A stretch of DNA of 64,000 bases from Lycium barbarum (Eukaryota > Streptophyta > Magnoliopsida > Solanales > Solanaceae): NCBI RefSeq assembly GCF_019175385.1, contig NC_083341.1, positions 65,257,800 to 65,321,799 on the forward strand, written 5' to 3'. The translations under genes and the position numbers were made by a program. Below are positions 21,976 to 33,345 of the stretch, one piece after another (the first letter of the stretch is position 1; the number at the start of each line of letters is the position of its first letter). The notes beneath the pieces were generated by a model. The model was given only the letters and a program-made list of their open reading frames with translations, searched no databases and was not told the DNA's origin.

Positions 21976-24588
21976 TCAAGGAACCATACCACTGAATATC
22001 TTGCCGAGCAAACAACTGATCACTATAGAGACCTCTCGCACAACAGTTCCTCTTCAAATCTGTACCAGTCTCATTGTATAGCCTCATTCTGTCCCAATAA
22101 CTGTTCTCATAAAGTATCATCAAATCCACTAGAAAATCCTGACAAGCTCAGTAAATCTGTCATACTTCAAATCTGAGCTGAAACGCTTCAAGTCCATAGA
22201 TATCTTCCTGGAGGTGTAATCATAGACCTTTCAGCTTAACTCGAACATCTTTGACCCTGAACGAATGCACAACTCTCGAATATCACCAATAGTCATTAGA
22301 ACTGACTCTGAATTTCGAAACCAAATACAGTCATACCACACATAACAAATCTTGTCTATCATTTTCGACTCCACAAGTTGAGTCCTATCCAAGCTATCAA
22401 CTTCGTACTGAAGAGCTATACCTTATGATTTCAAACTTCATGTTTCTCAACCTTTACCAATACGCAAATCCGATACAACCCCGAACTTTTCGATGCGAAA
22501 CCTGAAGCCTCATATAGTAATTATATAACCATCGAAAGTATCCAATCTTACGCTGCCGCTCGAAATCTCACGCAATTATCCCAAGTCCTTAATAACCAAA
22601 GCTTTTTCCATCCCTGTAGATTTCCTTCTTAATTTCCTGAAACAAACACATCTCAACTGGAATATGCAAGAAGACGACACCACAATCCATACTGACCCAA
22701 GAAATCCCCAAGGTGTACCCTTTTTATTATCGATTCACAATCATTTATACCTTTTCTCGACTCGTCAATTCCTAATTTTCTAATCACTTCACGATCATCG
22801 ATACCGTAATCAATCCTCGAATACACTCCATCGAATACCACATAATCATAAATCTTGCAACTAGCCGAATTAATCCTGGAGATAGGATCGTACCACACAC
22901 TCTGCACATTAGTGTTTCCTTAATGCTTACAACTCGAACTTGGACACTCTCTAAATCCAGCATATCACACAAACAGTATCACTAATATTCTTATGTATCC
23001 CACTGAATCTTCGTTGCCCTAATTTCCTTACTCAATTTTCAAAATGTATACCGAACGTAACTCAGTTAACCTATCATATTCTATTCTATCATTTCAAGTA
23101 CCCATGTTTACTAATCCCTTACTCAAATCCCTAATGTTACTAGTCCTCGACGAAACACCTCTTACCTCAACTATTGAATCTGAATACCTCAAACCACTAG
23201 CACGACTATCCCTTTTATTCAATCACATAAGCCGAGTAATAACACCACTAGTAGTGGGGTCTAGTCAATCTTTACATGATGAATACAAGGTTCCCAACCT
23301 TAGTCCACCACTGACCTTTATTAATTCATGACATAACCGAACATACCAACTCATCTATACACTCTCAAGCCCACTCTACATTTTACAACTGCAACCAAAC
23401 TCTCACATCACTAACTCTTGCTTCAACGATTTCCTTTCTGCCCTTAACCTCAAAGACACCAATCAACCTTATCGGTCACACCCTTCACTGCACATCATGA
23501 TATAATGTCCCCACAATCCAAACACGACTCAAGAACCCATATTACCTCACCTCAAATCTTACGAACCTTAATCCCCTGAACCTGATAACAAGATGTCTCA
23601 TTGTAATCCTTCAATTCTCGTATTTCATTCAACTCACTTTTATCACTATCAAGCAACAAACGTTCAAATCCACTTGTTCCTCTAAACTAATCATCCATTT
23701 AAGCCTGACAACCATAAAACAATATCAATGTTTCTCCTCCCATCTAAGTGAATAACCAGTAACTCCTCAAGTCATTAACTTATCGCATACGCCCATATTT
23801 GAAGTCATTTCCATCAGTCGTTTACTAACTCCTCAAATCCTACAACACAATCAAATTTACCGATCAAACGATATGCCCATAGGATTCACTTAATAACTGA
23901 GTAGTCCTTTAACATCAAATAACTTATATCAAGAATAACCTTTAGCACCAGTCTCAACCTTATCTTGACAACCATGCCAGATACCAATTTTTCCCTTCCC
24001 AATCACTCGAAAAGTACTCATGCCAAAGATATTCTATGAAGTCTCGCTTCGCTACACGCTTCCCACCAAAGTATTCGTATATGTCCTTATTGTCAACTTT
24101 TTTTCTTTATTACACGCAATCACAATACGTTGTCCACATTTGATGTCATCATCGAACCTACACTTGTTCTCACATACCGAAGTCTAATACTCTACCGTTG
24201 CTAAATTGTCGACCCGCCATTGGTCCACCAGTGTCATGCATACCATCATAAAGCCTTGACAAAGCTAAAGTCAAACCGATCATATCATCGAGCAACCCAC
24301 TATTGTGAAGCCATAAATGCACTTTGTCACCTCCTAGCAACCCAACGTTGAAACATGGAGACCATGTAACCCTCTGAACTATCTTACAATTTCTCACGAA
24401 CTTCCACAATAGATGAGTCTAATCACGACTCCACACAGCAACCTAGTCTAGTGACTGAACTGAATCACCTGTCCGAATCAGGATAATACATCTCGTACCA
24501 TTCCATAACGCATCATAGATCAACCGTTCGCATATGAATTAAGGACGAGTTTCCACCCTCCGTGGGTGATTGAGATAAGAAAGTTCAG

Positions 24589-24651
24589 ATACCAATTGGA
24601 ATCGACTAGATATCAATTGGAATCGACTAGATACCAATTTGAATAAAGTCG
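24589..24651. repeat. 21-bp direct repeats near the primer site
   Basis: Units beginning ATACCAATTGGAATCGACTAG (24,589-24,609), ATATCAATTGGAATCGACTA (24,610-24,630) and a shorter third copy from 24,631. They lie in the leader of the element and contain the palindrome CAATTG. Confidence 0.85.
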
Positions 24652-24780
24652 CACGAGAGAATAAAAGAATTCGAAGTTTCCTAAATGTCTTATAGCCTCT
24701 CACGGATAAGTACAGAGCTCATCATACCTATCCACAACTCCACTAAACACGCTCTTATATTATAGATAGGGTAACCTAGG

Positions 24781-24792
24781 GCTCTGATACCA
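24781..24792 (-). other. Initiator-Met primer binding site
   Basis: Minus strand TGGTATCAGAGC, three bases from the LTR terminus (TGACA in minus reading). The leader that follows (AGAGCCCTAGG) differs from the Tekay leader at 11,441, so this is another subfamily. Confidence 0.9.
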
Positions 24793-24795
24793 ACT

Positions 24796-27579
24796 TGTCA
24801 TGACCCATTTTAGCTAAGTCATGCGGGCAATTACCTTTTTCACCTAGGTAAGCGAACCCTCAACCCAACAATAGTAAAAACGTAAATAAACAACTAAATA
24901 AGCGAAATAGAATAAATCACGTAAGTCTGGCAATAATAATATAGAACAAGTGAGAAAATAAGAGAGTACACCCTAGAGTCTGGTTTAATCCATACAAGAG
25001 CATCTAACTAGAAATACACAAGTATGCAATATCAAAATACATCAAGTCTGAATGTGTCTCTGAATGGAAAGTAAGACATAAATAAGAAGAATCTTCGAGG
25101 CAGCGGACGTCTCGTGCTCACCCTGTAGTCTCTAAGCAAATCTCGGAGCGACTATCAGCTACGAGAAACAGAAGTATATTCTACCTGAAATTTTGCATCC
25201 ATAAAAGAATGCAGCAAGTGCAGGTCAGTACAAAACCACAATACTGGTAAGTATCATAAGCCGACTAAGTATAGCTGGCATAATTCAGATAATAAGGTAA
25301 GATAAGCAGATAAACCATCAAGTATAAGTCAAGCACAAGTCAGAACCAAATACACGTCTTCACCTAGATTGTAGCATCTAAACCCAAGTGTACCAAGTCA
25401 CAATATATCCAATCCAAATCTAATTAACACAAGTAAATCACCAGATCATCACAGTATAAGCCATAATGCAATGCAATGCAATAATGTATGAATACAAATG
25501 CAATGCTATGCAATGTTGTGTACACATGTACTCTAGGCAGAAACCTCTACGTGTCGGTAGCACAACCCAGGGTGACTAGCGATGTCTAAGTGCTACTCGT
25601 CCCGGATCTTTGCTCAACAGATAGACGAGACTCCAGATCTTTTCCCATAGAGGATTTTCATCAGCACCACCTAGGGGGACCCGCGGAGTCCATATACCTC
25701 ACGGCTTAGGCACAAGCCTCGGCAACCGCTACCACTAAATCCACGATTCCGGGAAAACCATCGGATATCGAACTCTCACGTCACTCTCATCCAAACTGAG
25801 CCCAGCTCATCACAATGTTTCCTCAAGTATCATCAATGTATCAACAGTATATCATGAAGGATGAGAATGTGTGCAATGTATGTCTGAGTCAACATCAATA
25901 ATCAAATCAATATCACAAGTACCAAGCATGGGTACGCCAACAATATCGTGACAGACTACACAAGTTATATAGAATACTATCCTCGTATCAAACATCAACA
26001 AGTGAGGTATCACAGTATCATGAACAAGACATATCGATAGTCTCCAATATCTACTATCACCACGCGGCATCAAGCTGATAACAATAGAGCAATCAAGTAA
26101 CAACACAACGGGGTGGCTAGCCCAATCACACAACAGGGCCCAACCTAAGGCAATATCCAACCCAACTTCATACCCGAAGGTTTACATGCTTTCTCCAATA
26201 ATATCATCTATATGTATGCTTCACTACATGGAGTCTCACCAAGGGTAAGCCATAACCTACTTGGATGGCCGAACAGCAATAACAGCAATAACACCAATAA
26301 TCACTCCTTAGCCTTCCCTTTCCGCTGAGCCTCAAGATCAAGAAAGTCTATTCATATTCAAAATCTAGATAAGAAATCACGAAGATCGATACCTATATTT
26401 CTATCATTCAAATTGGGTCAAAAACCAACCCTAGAATTTAGGGAAACGGGGCCCACAAGGGAAAAATGGAAATTAAGGGGTAAATTATGCAATTAAATAG
26501 TAGGTGATCAAAACCCATTAACTAATTGCTAAATTAACTCAAGGATTCACCCAATTTCGAAATCCAAGCAATACCCCCAATTTTGGGTATAAACCCTAAC
26601 TCTTAAATTCAAGAATTAAACACTAATAATGGAAGGTATATGATTAACAACATTAGATACATCGTAATCTAGCATAAACCCAATCAATTTCATTATTTAG
26701 AAGCCTAGATAGAATATCCATTAAACCCGCTTTTAATCTTCCATTACTTAATGAACTAATAAGGGAAGGAATTCTAAGAATGATTAGGAATAATGAATTA
26801 GCAAAGAGATTAGAGGGACTTACCACTAAGAATCTTCTCCAAGAATCCTCTAGAATTGCTCCTAATATGAACCACTTTCAGAATAATAAATAAATGAAAA
26901 GACTTGCGGTTTTATATCATTAACTACCCCAGTCAATGCACGATCACCGCTTTCGCGGTCACTCAGACCGCTTCAGAAATGCCGCCCTAGCGATCATGCC
27001 TAAATTGCATAGGCCACTTCAGCAGCAGGGTGACCACTATAGTAGTACCGTTGCCGTAGTGCTGGTGCCGCCAAAGCGGGCACCAGACACCTGAAAACTA
27101 TCCCAATTTTCACAACTCAACCCGAATTTCTGACTAACTCTCGAGGCTATCTGCTCACAAACCATATATACAGACACAGATAAACACACGCTACGAAGGC
27201 ACCGGTGGCCTTGAAATTCCCAACGGAGGCCTCGTTGATAGAATCAACTCCTGATACCTCAATTCCAACTTCCCAGCCCAACTCTCAAAATGCATCCGAG
27301 TGAATTAGGAACCGAACTAGATATACACATAAGTTCTAAAAGACCATCCGGGCCTCTCAAAATCGACAGATTTTTGAAAAAGGTTTGTTTTACCAAAAGT
27401 CAACTTTAAGTCTAACTCTTTTTCGCTTTAAGTCCAAATTTCACATAAAGTCACCCGAATCAAGTCTAAATACCTCAGGAAGCGTGCCAACGGTCCCATC
27501 GGATCAAAAGTGAGCAAACCAAGCTCGAGAAAGGATCAAAAGGGCCGAAAATGCAATAACTACCAAACGGGTCGTTACA
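24796..27579 (-). repeat. 5' LTR of the LARD-like element
   Basis: In plus reading 2,784 bp run from TGTCATGACCC to GGGTCGTTACA, with TG...CA ends. The primer site at its left edge shows it is the 5' LTR of a minus-strand element. At its right edge begins degenerate pararetrovirus sequence; the first five bases, GGTAG, would be one copy of the target duplication, with the partner lost. U3 lacks TACGGNCCGTA but has GC-rich palindromic pieces (CCGCTTTCGCGG at about 26,948, and GACCGC, GCGGG and GGTGCCGCC elements up to about 27,090). Confidence 0.85.
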
Positions 27580-28018
27580 GGTAGTCTTCGTCTTGTCTAA
27601 ATAGATGAACCTTCATCTTCACTTTTTGGCAAAGTGACAGCCATTAACGGATTTGATGAGTCTTTAATAGCTACCGTTTAAACCGTACTAGCTATATCTC
27701 TATCCGATACAGTGGATTTTATTGCATTCATTGGGGAATGCACGCCCTTCTCATCCATTTTGTCTTGAGAGGGAAAACTCTTTGATTGGGCTAGATTGAA
27801 TTTACTGCCTGGAGTCTGTGTTCTAAACTTCTCACTTGCTCCATGAGTCATCTTTTTCTTGTATCAAAGTTCCATTCTTCTAGTTTAACCTCTTGAATGC
27901 TTCAGTCATAGATGCGCAATGGTCACATGAAAATAACTTTGTCTGTTTCTTTTTGGATATTGTGTTAAGGGGTCTTTTCTGGGTTTTTTCTGAGTGCTAT
28001 TGAAATATAATAATTTGT
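27580..28018 (-). pseudogene. Remnant downstream of the TAV-like domain
   Basis: No open frame is present, but the minus strand still reads as protein-like pieces with stops (for example FSCDHCASMTEAFKRLN). These could be the C-terminal part of the TAV/viroplasmin ORF followed by viral 3' sequence. It ends abruptly at the LTR boundary at 27,579. Confidence 0.4.
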
Positions 28019-28523
28019 TCATAATATTCCTCTAGCATAATCTAATGCTTCTGTGAAATCATTAAAACCTTTAAAAAGATGCTTTTCTATATTCTTTATT
28101 GAATCTGTAACTTCTATCCAAGTTTGAAAAATACCGTTTGTCTTGCCATGTATTACCAAATAATATTTAAATCTTTTTTCTTGGCTTTTGTCGGTAAAAT
28201 ATTGGCATAAAGCATTTAAGGCTGCTATAAAATATTTTGCGACTCTTTTATTATATGCTATCCACAAATTTTCTACCAAACATCTTTGTTGATTGTCTAT
28301 TACACACTCTGCTAATATTCTAAATGACATATTCGAAGGTGGAAAAGATATCAAGTTATGTTTTCCAAACCATATTTTGTCTATAATAGTATCATCCACC
28401 AAAGCTTGTGGTTTAAAATGAAGACTACCTAATACTGTCTGAGTATATATGTCTGAGGGTGAGGCTTGGATGTCTTTCTCATGTCTGCAGTCTTGGGAAC
28501 TGTTGGTCTCATGCTGTAAATAT
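28019..28523 (-). pseudogene. Caulimovirid viroplasmin / translational transactivator (TAV)-like ORF
   Basis: The longest open piece is 127 codons and is open further upstream to about 28,520. Its C-terminal part has the viroplasmin fold signature shared with the N-terminus of eukaryotic RNase H1: YYLVIHGKTNGIFQTWIEV followed about 15 residues later by FKGFNDFTEALDYA. In caulimoviruses this protein reprograms ribosomes for reinitiation and forms inclusion bodies. It lies 3' of RNase H, the place of this gene in caulimovirus and solendovirus genomes. It is shorter than the usual protein, and the end is degenerate. Confidence 0.75.
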
Positions 28524-28549
28524 AAAACATTTTTATTAGTTGACAGTAA

Positions 28550-29110
28550 ATTTTAACCTACTTAACTGGTCTGCTAAGTTATTATCCTTTCCTTTAATAT
28601 GTTCAAATATTAAATTATAAATTGATATAGTATCGGTAAAATTTAACCATCTTCTTCTATTACTATTTTATCATTTATTTTCTGATGAAATTTAATTATA
28701 ACTTCGCAATCAGTTCTAATTAATATTTCGGGTTTATTTAGAATATATAATTTAAAACTATTTAATCCGTAAATTACAACTAATATTTCTGCATCTATAC
28801 AATTCATATTTCCTTTTTCTTTATACTTACCACTTTGGTAAGCACATATTTTTTCTTCACTCTTGTTACTATATTTATTAGGTCTCGCTTTTAAAACAGC
28901 TTCCCATCCTTCGAAACTGCCATATGTTTCGATGATTAAATAGTCTGTTTCTTATGGCATATTTAAATCACAAATATTTTTATTTTTTTGTTAATTTTTT
29001 GTACTCATTTAAAATTCTTTGTAATAAAATGTTTTTGTCCTGTCGAACTTGTCTTAGAATACAAGGGTTCTGTTATTTTTTTTTCCTAAGTCCTTTATAA
29101 AATTTCTGGC
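28550..29110 (-). pseudogene. Pararetrovirus RNase H and RT-RNase H connection
   Basis: Minus-strand frames give an RNase H start (DYLIIETYGSFEGWEAVL), CAYQSGKY, the conserved glutamate region (NCIDAEILVVIYGLNSFK) and a late aspartate (ILIRTDCEVIIKF). Stops and frame changes separate them. The RT connection domain is cut exactly at 29,110 by a solo LTR; the reading continues at 31,520. Confidence 0.8.
29106..29110. repeat. Target site duplication CTGGC (left copy; right copy CTAGC at 31,520-31,524)
   Basis: The two copies flanking the solo LTR differ by one transition. The viral coding sequence is continuous in sense on the two sides, which supports the boundary. Confidence 0.85.
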
Positions 29111-30190
29111 TGTCACGACCCAAATTACGGATCGTGTGAGCACCTACCTGATTACCTCCTAGTAGGCGAACCCTCACCAACCAACCCATTATTGATACTC
29201 ATTCATCCGTTCAATAACTGGTAATCATAAACATTAAGTGAGAAAACATAAGTGACACTCTTTATAAAATTAGAGCTTGCAATTTCCCAGGACCTAGTCT
29301 AGACATATACAAGAGCTTCTACAACATAGAGCAATAAGCTTAAATTAAAACGACACAACTTCTGCCTTGGAACAAGATGCACAGAAGCTGTAGGAAGATC
29401 TCCGCCACTGCAACCAAGTGAAACCTTCAAGCAATAACCTGAAACACATCTACACATGAAAGGGATGTACCAAGAGTAGTATTAGTACACCACATGTACT
29501 GGTGAGTATCATAGGTCGACTAAGATTAGTTCGCGCAATACGTTATAAAATCAATCAGAATAAACCGATAAGTACATCACAACCCCTTTTGCAAGTCCTA
29601 TCCACACTCTAACAGTCCTAACATAAACATACTCACATCCCTTTTCCATTGCCCCGTCAACGTAACCACGGGAAGTAAGGACTAACAGACAACAAATAGT
29701 TACATTCAAGACAGACTCTTAGACCAGCAAACCTACAACAATTAATAAAGACCAGACATCAAACCTCTATACAACCAACACTACATGGAACCACTAATCC
29801 TTACGTTTTTCCTCCATAAGTTGGCAACTCATTAATTGAAAAAAAGACACACAGCACAACAGCCCACATCAGACATCAGCCAATAATTACTTATCAATTA
29901 CAAGTAAAATTAAGTAATATCAATACAACCAACAACTGTACCTCAACCGTACTTCCAAACCTGGACCATGCAAAATGAAATCACTCCAACATCACCTTCC
30001 CTCATTAGTCAATGGAGCCATGAATTTACGCGTAAACACAACCACTCAACAATAAGGACAAATCAAGTATGAAATTACAGAATGAGTCACGATTCAATGT
30101 AATGCAACCAAGACGAGTATCACCTCTATCACACGCATGGAAGTAAGTAAAATGTAACGCAACTCTAGTTAGTATCACATCCGTACACAC

Positions 30191-30435
30191 ATGCTAGATG
30201 GTATTGTTTGCCCAAATAGCCATGACCTGGAGGGGAACCATGGTGTCCATGTACCACTCGCTCTAGAACAGACCTCAGATCACGAGCCCTTAACTAGGCC
30301 ATATATATATATAGATTGTATTGTTTGCCCAAATAGTTGTGACCTGGAGGGGACCCGTGGTGTCCATGTACCACTCGCTCTAGAACTGACCTCGGATCAC
30401 GAGCCCTTAACTGACCTCAGATCACGAGCCCTTAA
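30191..30435. repeat. Tandem duplication of about 120 bp in the solo LTR
   Basis: The block from ATTGTTTGCCCAAATAG to CACGAGCCCTTAACTAGGCC occurs twice, separated by an AT-rich link (TATATATATATAGATTGT). The last 25 bases (GACCTCAGATCACGAGCCCT and on) are repeated a third time. Differences are few, so it is a fairly recent expansion. Confidence 0.88.
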
Positions 30436-30440
30436 CTAGG

Positions 30441-30468
30441 CCACACACACACACACACACACACACAC

Positions 30469-30558
<90 letters not shown>
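30441..30558. repeat. Compound (CA)n(TA)n microsatellite
   Basis: About 13 CA units (30,443-30,468) are followed by about 44 AT units (30,471-30,558). Length polymorphism is likely. It lies in the middle of the solo LTR. Confidence 0.97.
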
Positions 30559-30562
<4 letters not shown>

Positions 30563-31519
30563 TCTATCTCTCGCCACAATGTGTATCTCACGGCTTTCCA
30601 GTTCATCAGTAATTATGAAATATGATCAGTCAACAATATCAATATCAAGATCACAAGGCATCATGCCACAAGTCATAGCAAGACCCAAATAACTACGCTC
30701 AGTATTCACACAAATACGAACTTCGCTAAATCACGTCATGGATACTCTAATGAAGACACATTAAAATTCCACCCAAGTCACTCCGCCCAATAGTACAACA
30801 AGCTCTGTAATGATCAATTCCGTACGTATGTGAATCCCCACCTTCTAACTTAATTTCTCTAAGAACATAAATTCCACCCTATCCCCTCAAGCATAACAAT
30901 TATTCACCTTGGTTCAACTACTCACTCAATGGCGACAAGCCCACGTAATTCAACAATGAATACCAGCATATCTAAGGTCTAACAGAACTCCGTGTCTGAA
31001 GACTTAATTATGCTCTTTCTCCCGTCAATTCTACACAATATATACATTTCGCTAATTAAAGTCTAACTAAAGTAAACTATAACCTACCTCGAGGCAAAGA
31101 GGTGCCACAAACCATCACGGAGTCTTCATCCTTTGCTTCCAAATTCAAAGACCACTACGGGGTAGTCTTGCTCAGTTCTCTATGCGTTCTGTCCAAAAAT
31201 TCTCCCAAGTGACGGCTTAGAGATGGTTTGGTGGAAAAGTGGGATTTAATCCTGTCATAGGGTTTTTAACTGTGTCTGGTCTGCTCAGACCGCTGCAGCA
31301 TTCTGCTTGTTCACTATGGCGGACTCGCTAAGGCCGTGCCTGGACCGCTGCGGCGAAGCGGTCCTATCCGAGCCCACAATGTTTTAACTCCTACCAATTT
31401 GATCACGATAAAAAACAATATACACGAAAAACTTTCCTGTGGACTAATTTTATATTAAGAAACTTGGTTTTCATGCACGGGCTGCGGAAGGTCCAATAAC
31501 GACCAGGCGGTTCATTACA

Positions 31520-32400
31520 CTAGCATAATTTACTATTCCTAGAAATATTTGTAATTCTTTAATATTATCTAGTTTATCTGGCATTTCTAGAGCTATTTTA
31601 GCTATATGGGGTTGTAATTTAATTTTCCCATTTCCTAAGACTACTCCTAAGAAATTATATCATTTTTACATAATTCTATCTTCTTTTTACTAATTATTTT
31701 TCTGTTATCCACAAATAAACTAAAAACAGTCTGTAAATGTCCTAGATGTTCTTTAATATCTTTACTAAATACTACTATATCATCGACATATACTACTGCA
31801 AATCTTTTATATTCTCCAATTATACTATCCATTTTTCTTTGAAAAATCGGGGGAGCTCTCTTTAATCCAAATGGCATTACCAACCATTCAAAATGTCCTG
31901 AAGGACAAGTAATTGTCGTGCATTCTATACTTTCTTCATGCATTTTTACCTGCCAGTATCCTGATTTACAATCAAATTTACTAAATATTTTCTTTCCTTG
32001 TATTATATTTATTAATTTTGTTTTATCTGGTAGTTTGTGTCCATCTGTTCTAGTATTATCATTAAGTCTTTTATAATTTTTTACCATTTTAGCTTTTCCA
32101 CTTATTATTTCGCTATGATTTCTTACCATAAAGGCTGCTGACCTATGTTTAGAGGTAGATCTCCTTATTATCCCTAAATTCATTAATTCCTTAATCTGAG
32201 TCTTGAAATATTCTAAGTCTTGATTTGTAGATTCTATTGAGGCTGTTTTATTATGTATTCTGGGTTTACCTAACTTACATACAATCTTATTATTTTCCCA
32301 ATGTTTTAGAGGTTTTCTCCTATTACTTCTATTTCATCTAGTAGTTTTTATGTTATCTAAATCTCTTTGATTTTTTATTATTCCTATTTTTTCTATTTCC
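31520..32400 (-). pseudogene. Pararetrovirus reverse transcriptase
   Basis: A 178-codon open piece (31,647-32,183) contains the palm motifs: KMVKNYKRLND, FSKFDCKSGYWQVKM, HFEWLVMPFGLKRAPPIFQ and the catalytic YVDDIVVFS, with two adjacent aspartates. Upstream pieces to about 32,340 (YFKTQIKELMNLGIIR) give the N-terminus, and downstream pieces to 31,520 reach the thumb/connection. The caulimovirid character shows in CKSGYWQ and RAPPIFQRKMD. Stops at both ends of the open piece break it. Confidence 0.88.
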
Positions 32401-32599
32401 GGTTTTAAAATTATATAATTCTATTTCTACGTCTATCAGAGTATAATCCTTTTCGAATATATCTCCATCTCCATTGTCTTTTAAAAATAAATTTTGATTC
32501 TGTTTTTATTTTACAGCATGTTTTATTATCTTTACAGTCTTCACAGCACTTATCCTGTTTCTTTTCCTGGTTTACCTAATCTGCGGTCTAGATTTTTCT

Positions 32600-33345
32600 A
32601 TCTCTTATTTAGTTTCAGTTTTTATCGTTTGTACTGGTGTATGAGTAATTTTTTTTAAAGAAAATTACTCCATCTCTAGTGAGCAAACAACTACCATTAT
32701 TATGTAACATAAAACTTAGTCCTAATACAAAATCTACATTTCTGTTTAAGTCTCTTACCCATATTTTATCCATCTTATAACTAGGCTTATAGAATTGTGA
32801 ACATGTATTTACAAAGTTGATTTGTGATTTATCAACATAATGTCTGTATGTATTATGTATTCCATCCATTTGCATTGCTGCAACTGGTTTTTCTAGAGTT
32901 TTTATTAATTTGGTGGAACTATTCTTTTATTTATTATGCGTTTTGTGCATCCCGAATCTACTAATGCTATTGTCTCTATTTCATAATCTTCTATTTTAAT
33001 CCTTGCAAGTATTTTTATTGTACTTAATTTTTTATCTTCATTACATACTAATGCATGATAGTCTTCTATACTCATTAATTCTTCTTCTTCATATTCATAT
33101 TGTATTGGCTTGAGAGTTTTGATTAAAGTTGGTTTGGTATCAAATGGAGCTATATTTTCAGTCTTATTTTCTTCATGTTCTTCTATTTATTTTCCTTTTT
33201 CTTGTTTTTGTATTCTTTTTTCTAATTCATTTATTCTTGTTTCTAATGTGATTACGCTCAAATTTATTGTAGCATCATTTATCTCTTTATGTTTTTCTTC
33301 TTTATTTACTTTTGTATCTAGTTCCCTTTCTATGCACATAATTCA
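32600..33345 (-). pseudogene. Pararetrovirus protease and preceding linker
   Basis: The aspartic protease active site reads ALVDSGCTKRII (about 32,935-32,970), D-S-G where related viruses have D-T-G or D-S-G. Downstream is NRNVDFVLGLSFM, the second conserved block (family I/L-x-G-x-x-F/W). Upstream, 33,060-33,345 is acidic and has a coiled-coil-like helix (VITLETRINELEKRIQKQE). A few stops interrupt the frame. Confidence 0.75.

Larger units (their letters stand above)
21976..24795 (-). mobile_element. Non-coding interior downstream of an initiator-Met primer site (LARD-like)
   Basis: This 2.8 kb stretch is the inside of the element whose LTR is at 24,796-27,579. It starts with a primer site and leader but has no open frame with gag or pol similarity on either strand. 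The minus strand is purine-rich. Near the left end its junction with the Athila LTR is unmarked, so the 3' LTR and an unknown part of the interior are missing. The absence of coding sequence fits a large non-autonomous element (LARD), but decay or deletion of an autonomous copy cannot be excluded. Confidence 0.5.
29111..31519 (-). mobile_element. Solo LTR inserted in the pararetrovirus
   Basis: In plus reading 2,409 bp run from TGTCACGACCCAAATT to GGTTCATTACA, flanked by a five-base duplication with one mismatch. No interior sequence is present. It carries a large microsatellite and a tandem duplication near its middle. The U3 part (about 31,275-31,370) has GC-rich motifs of the type AGACCGCTGC, GGACCGCTGCGG and AAGCGGTCC, which pair as short palindromes. 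Confidence 0.9.

Noticed and set aside
30441..30558. CRISPR-like or satellite array
   Set aside because: It is a simple dinucleotide microsatellite. No array of spaced repeats exists anywhere in the window.
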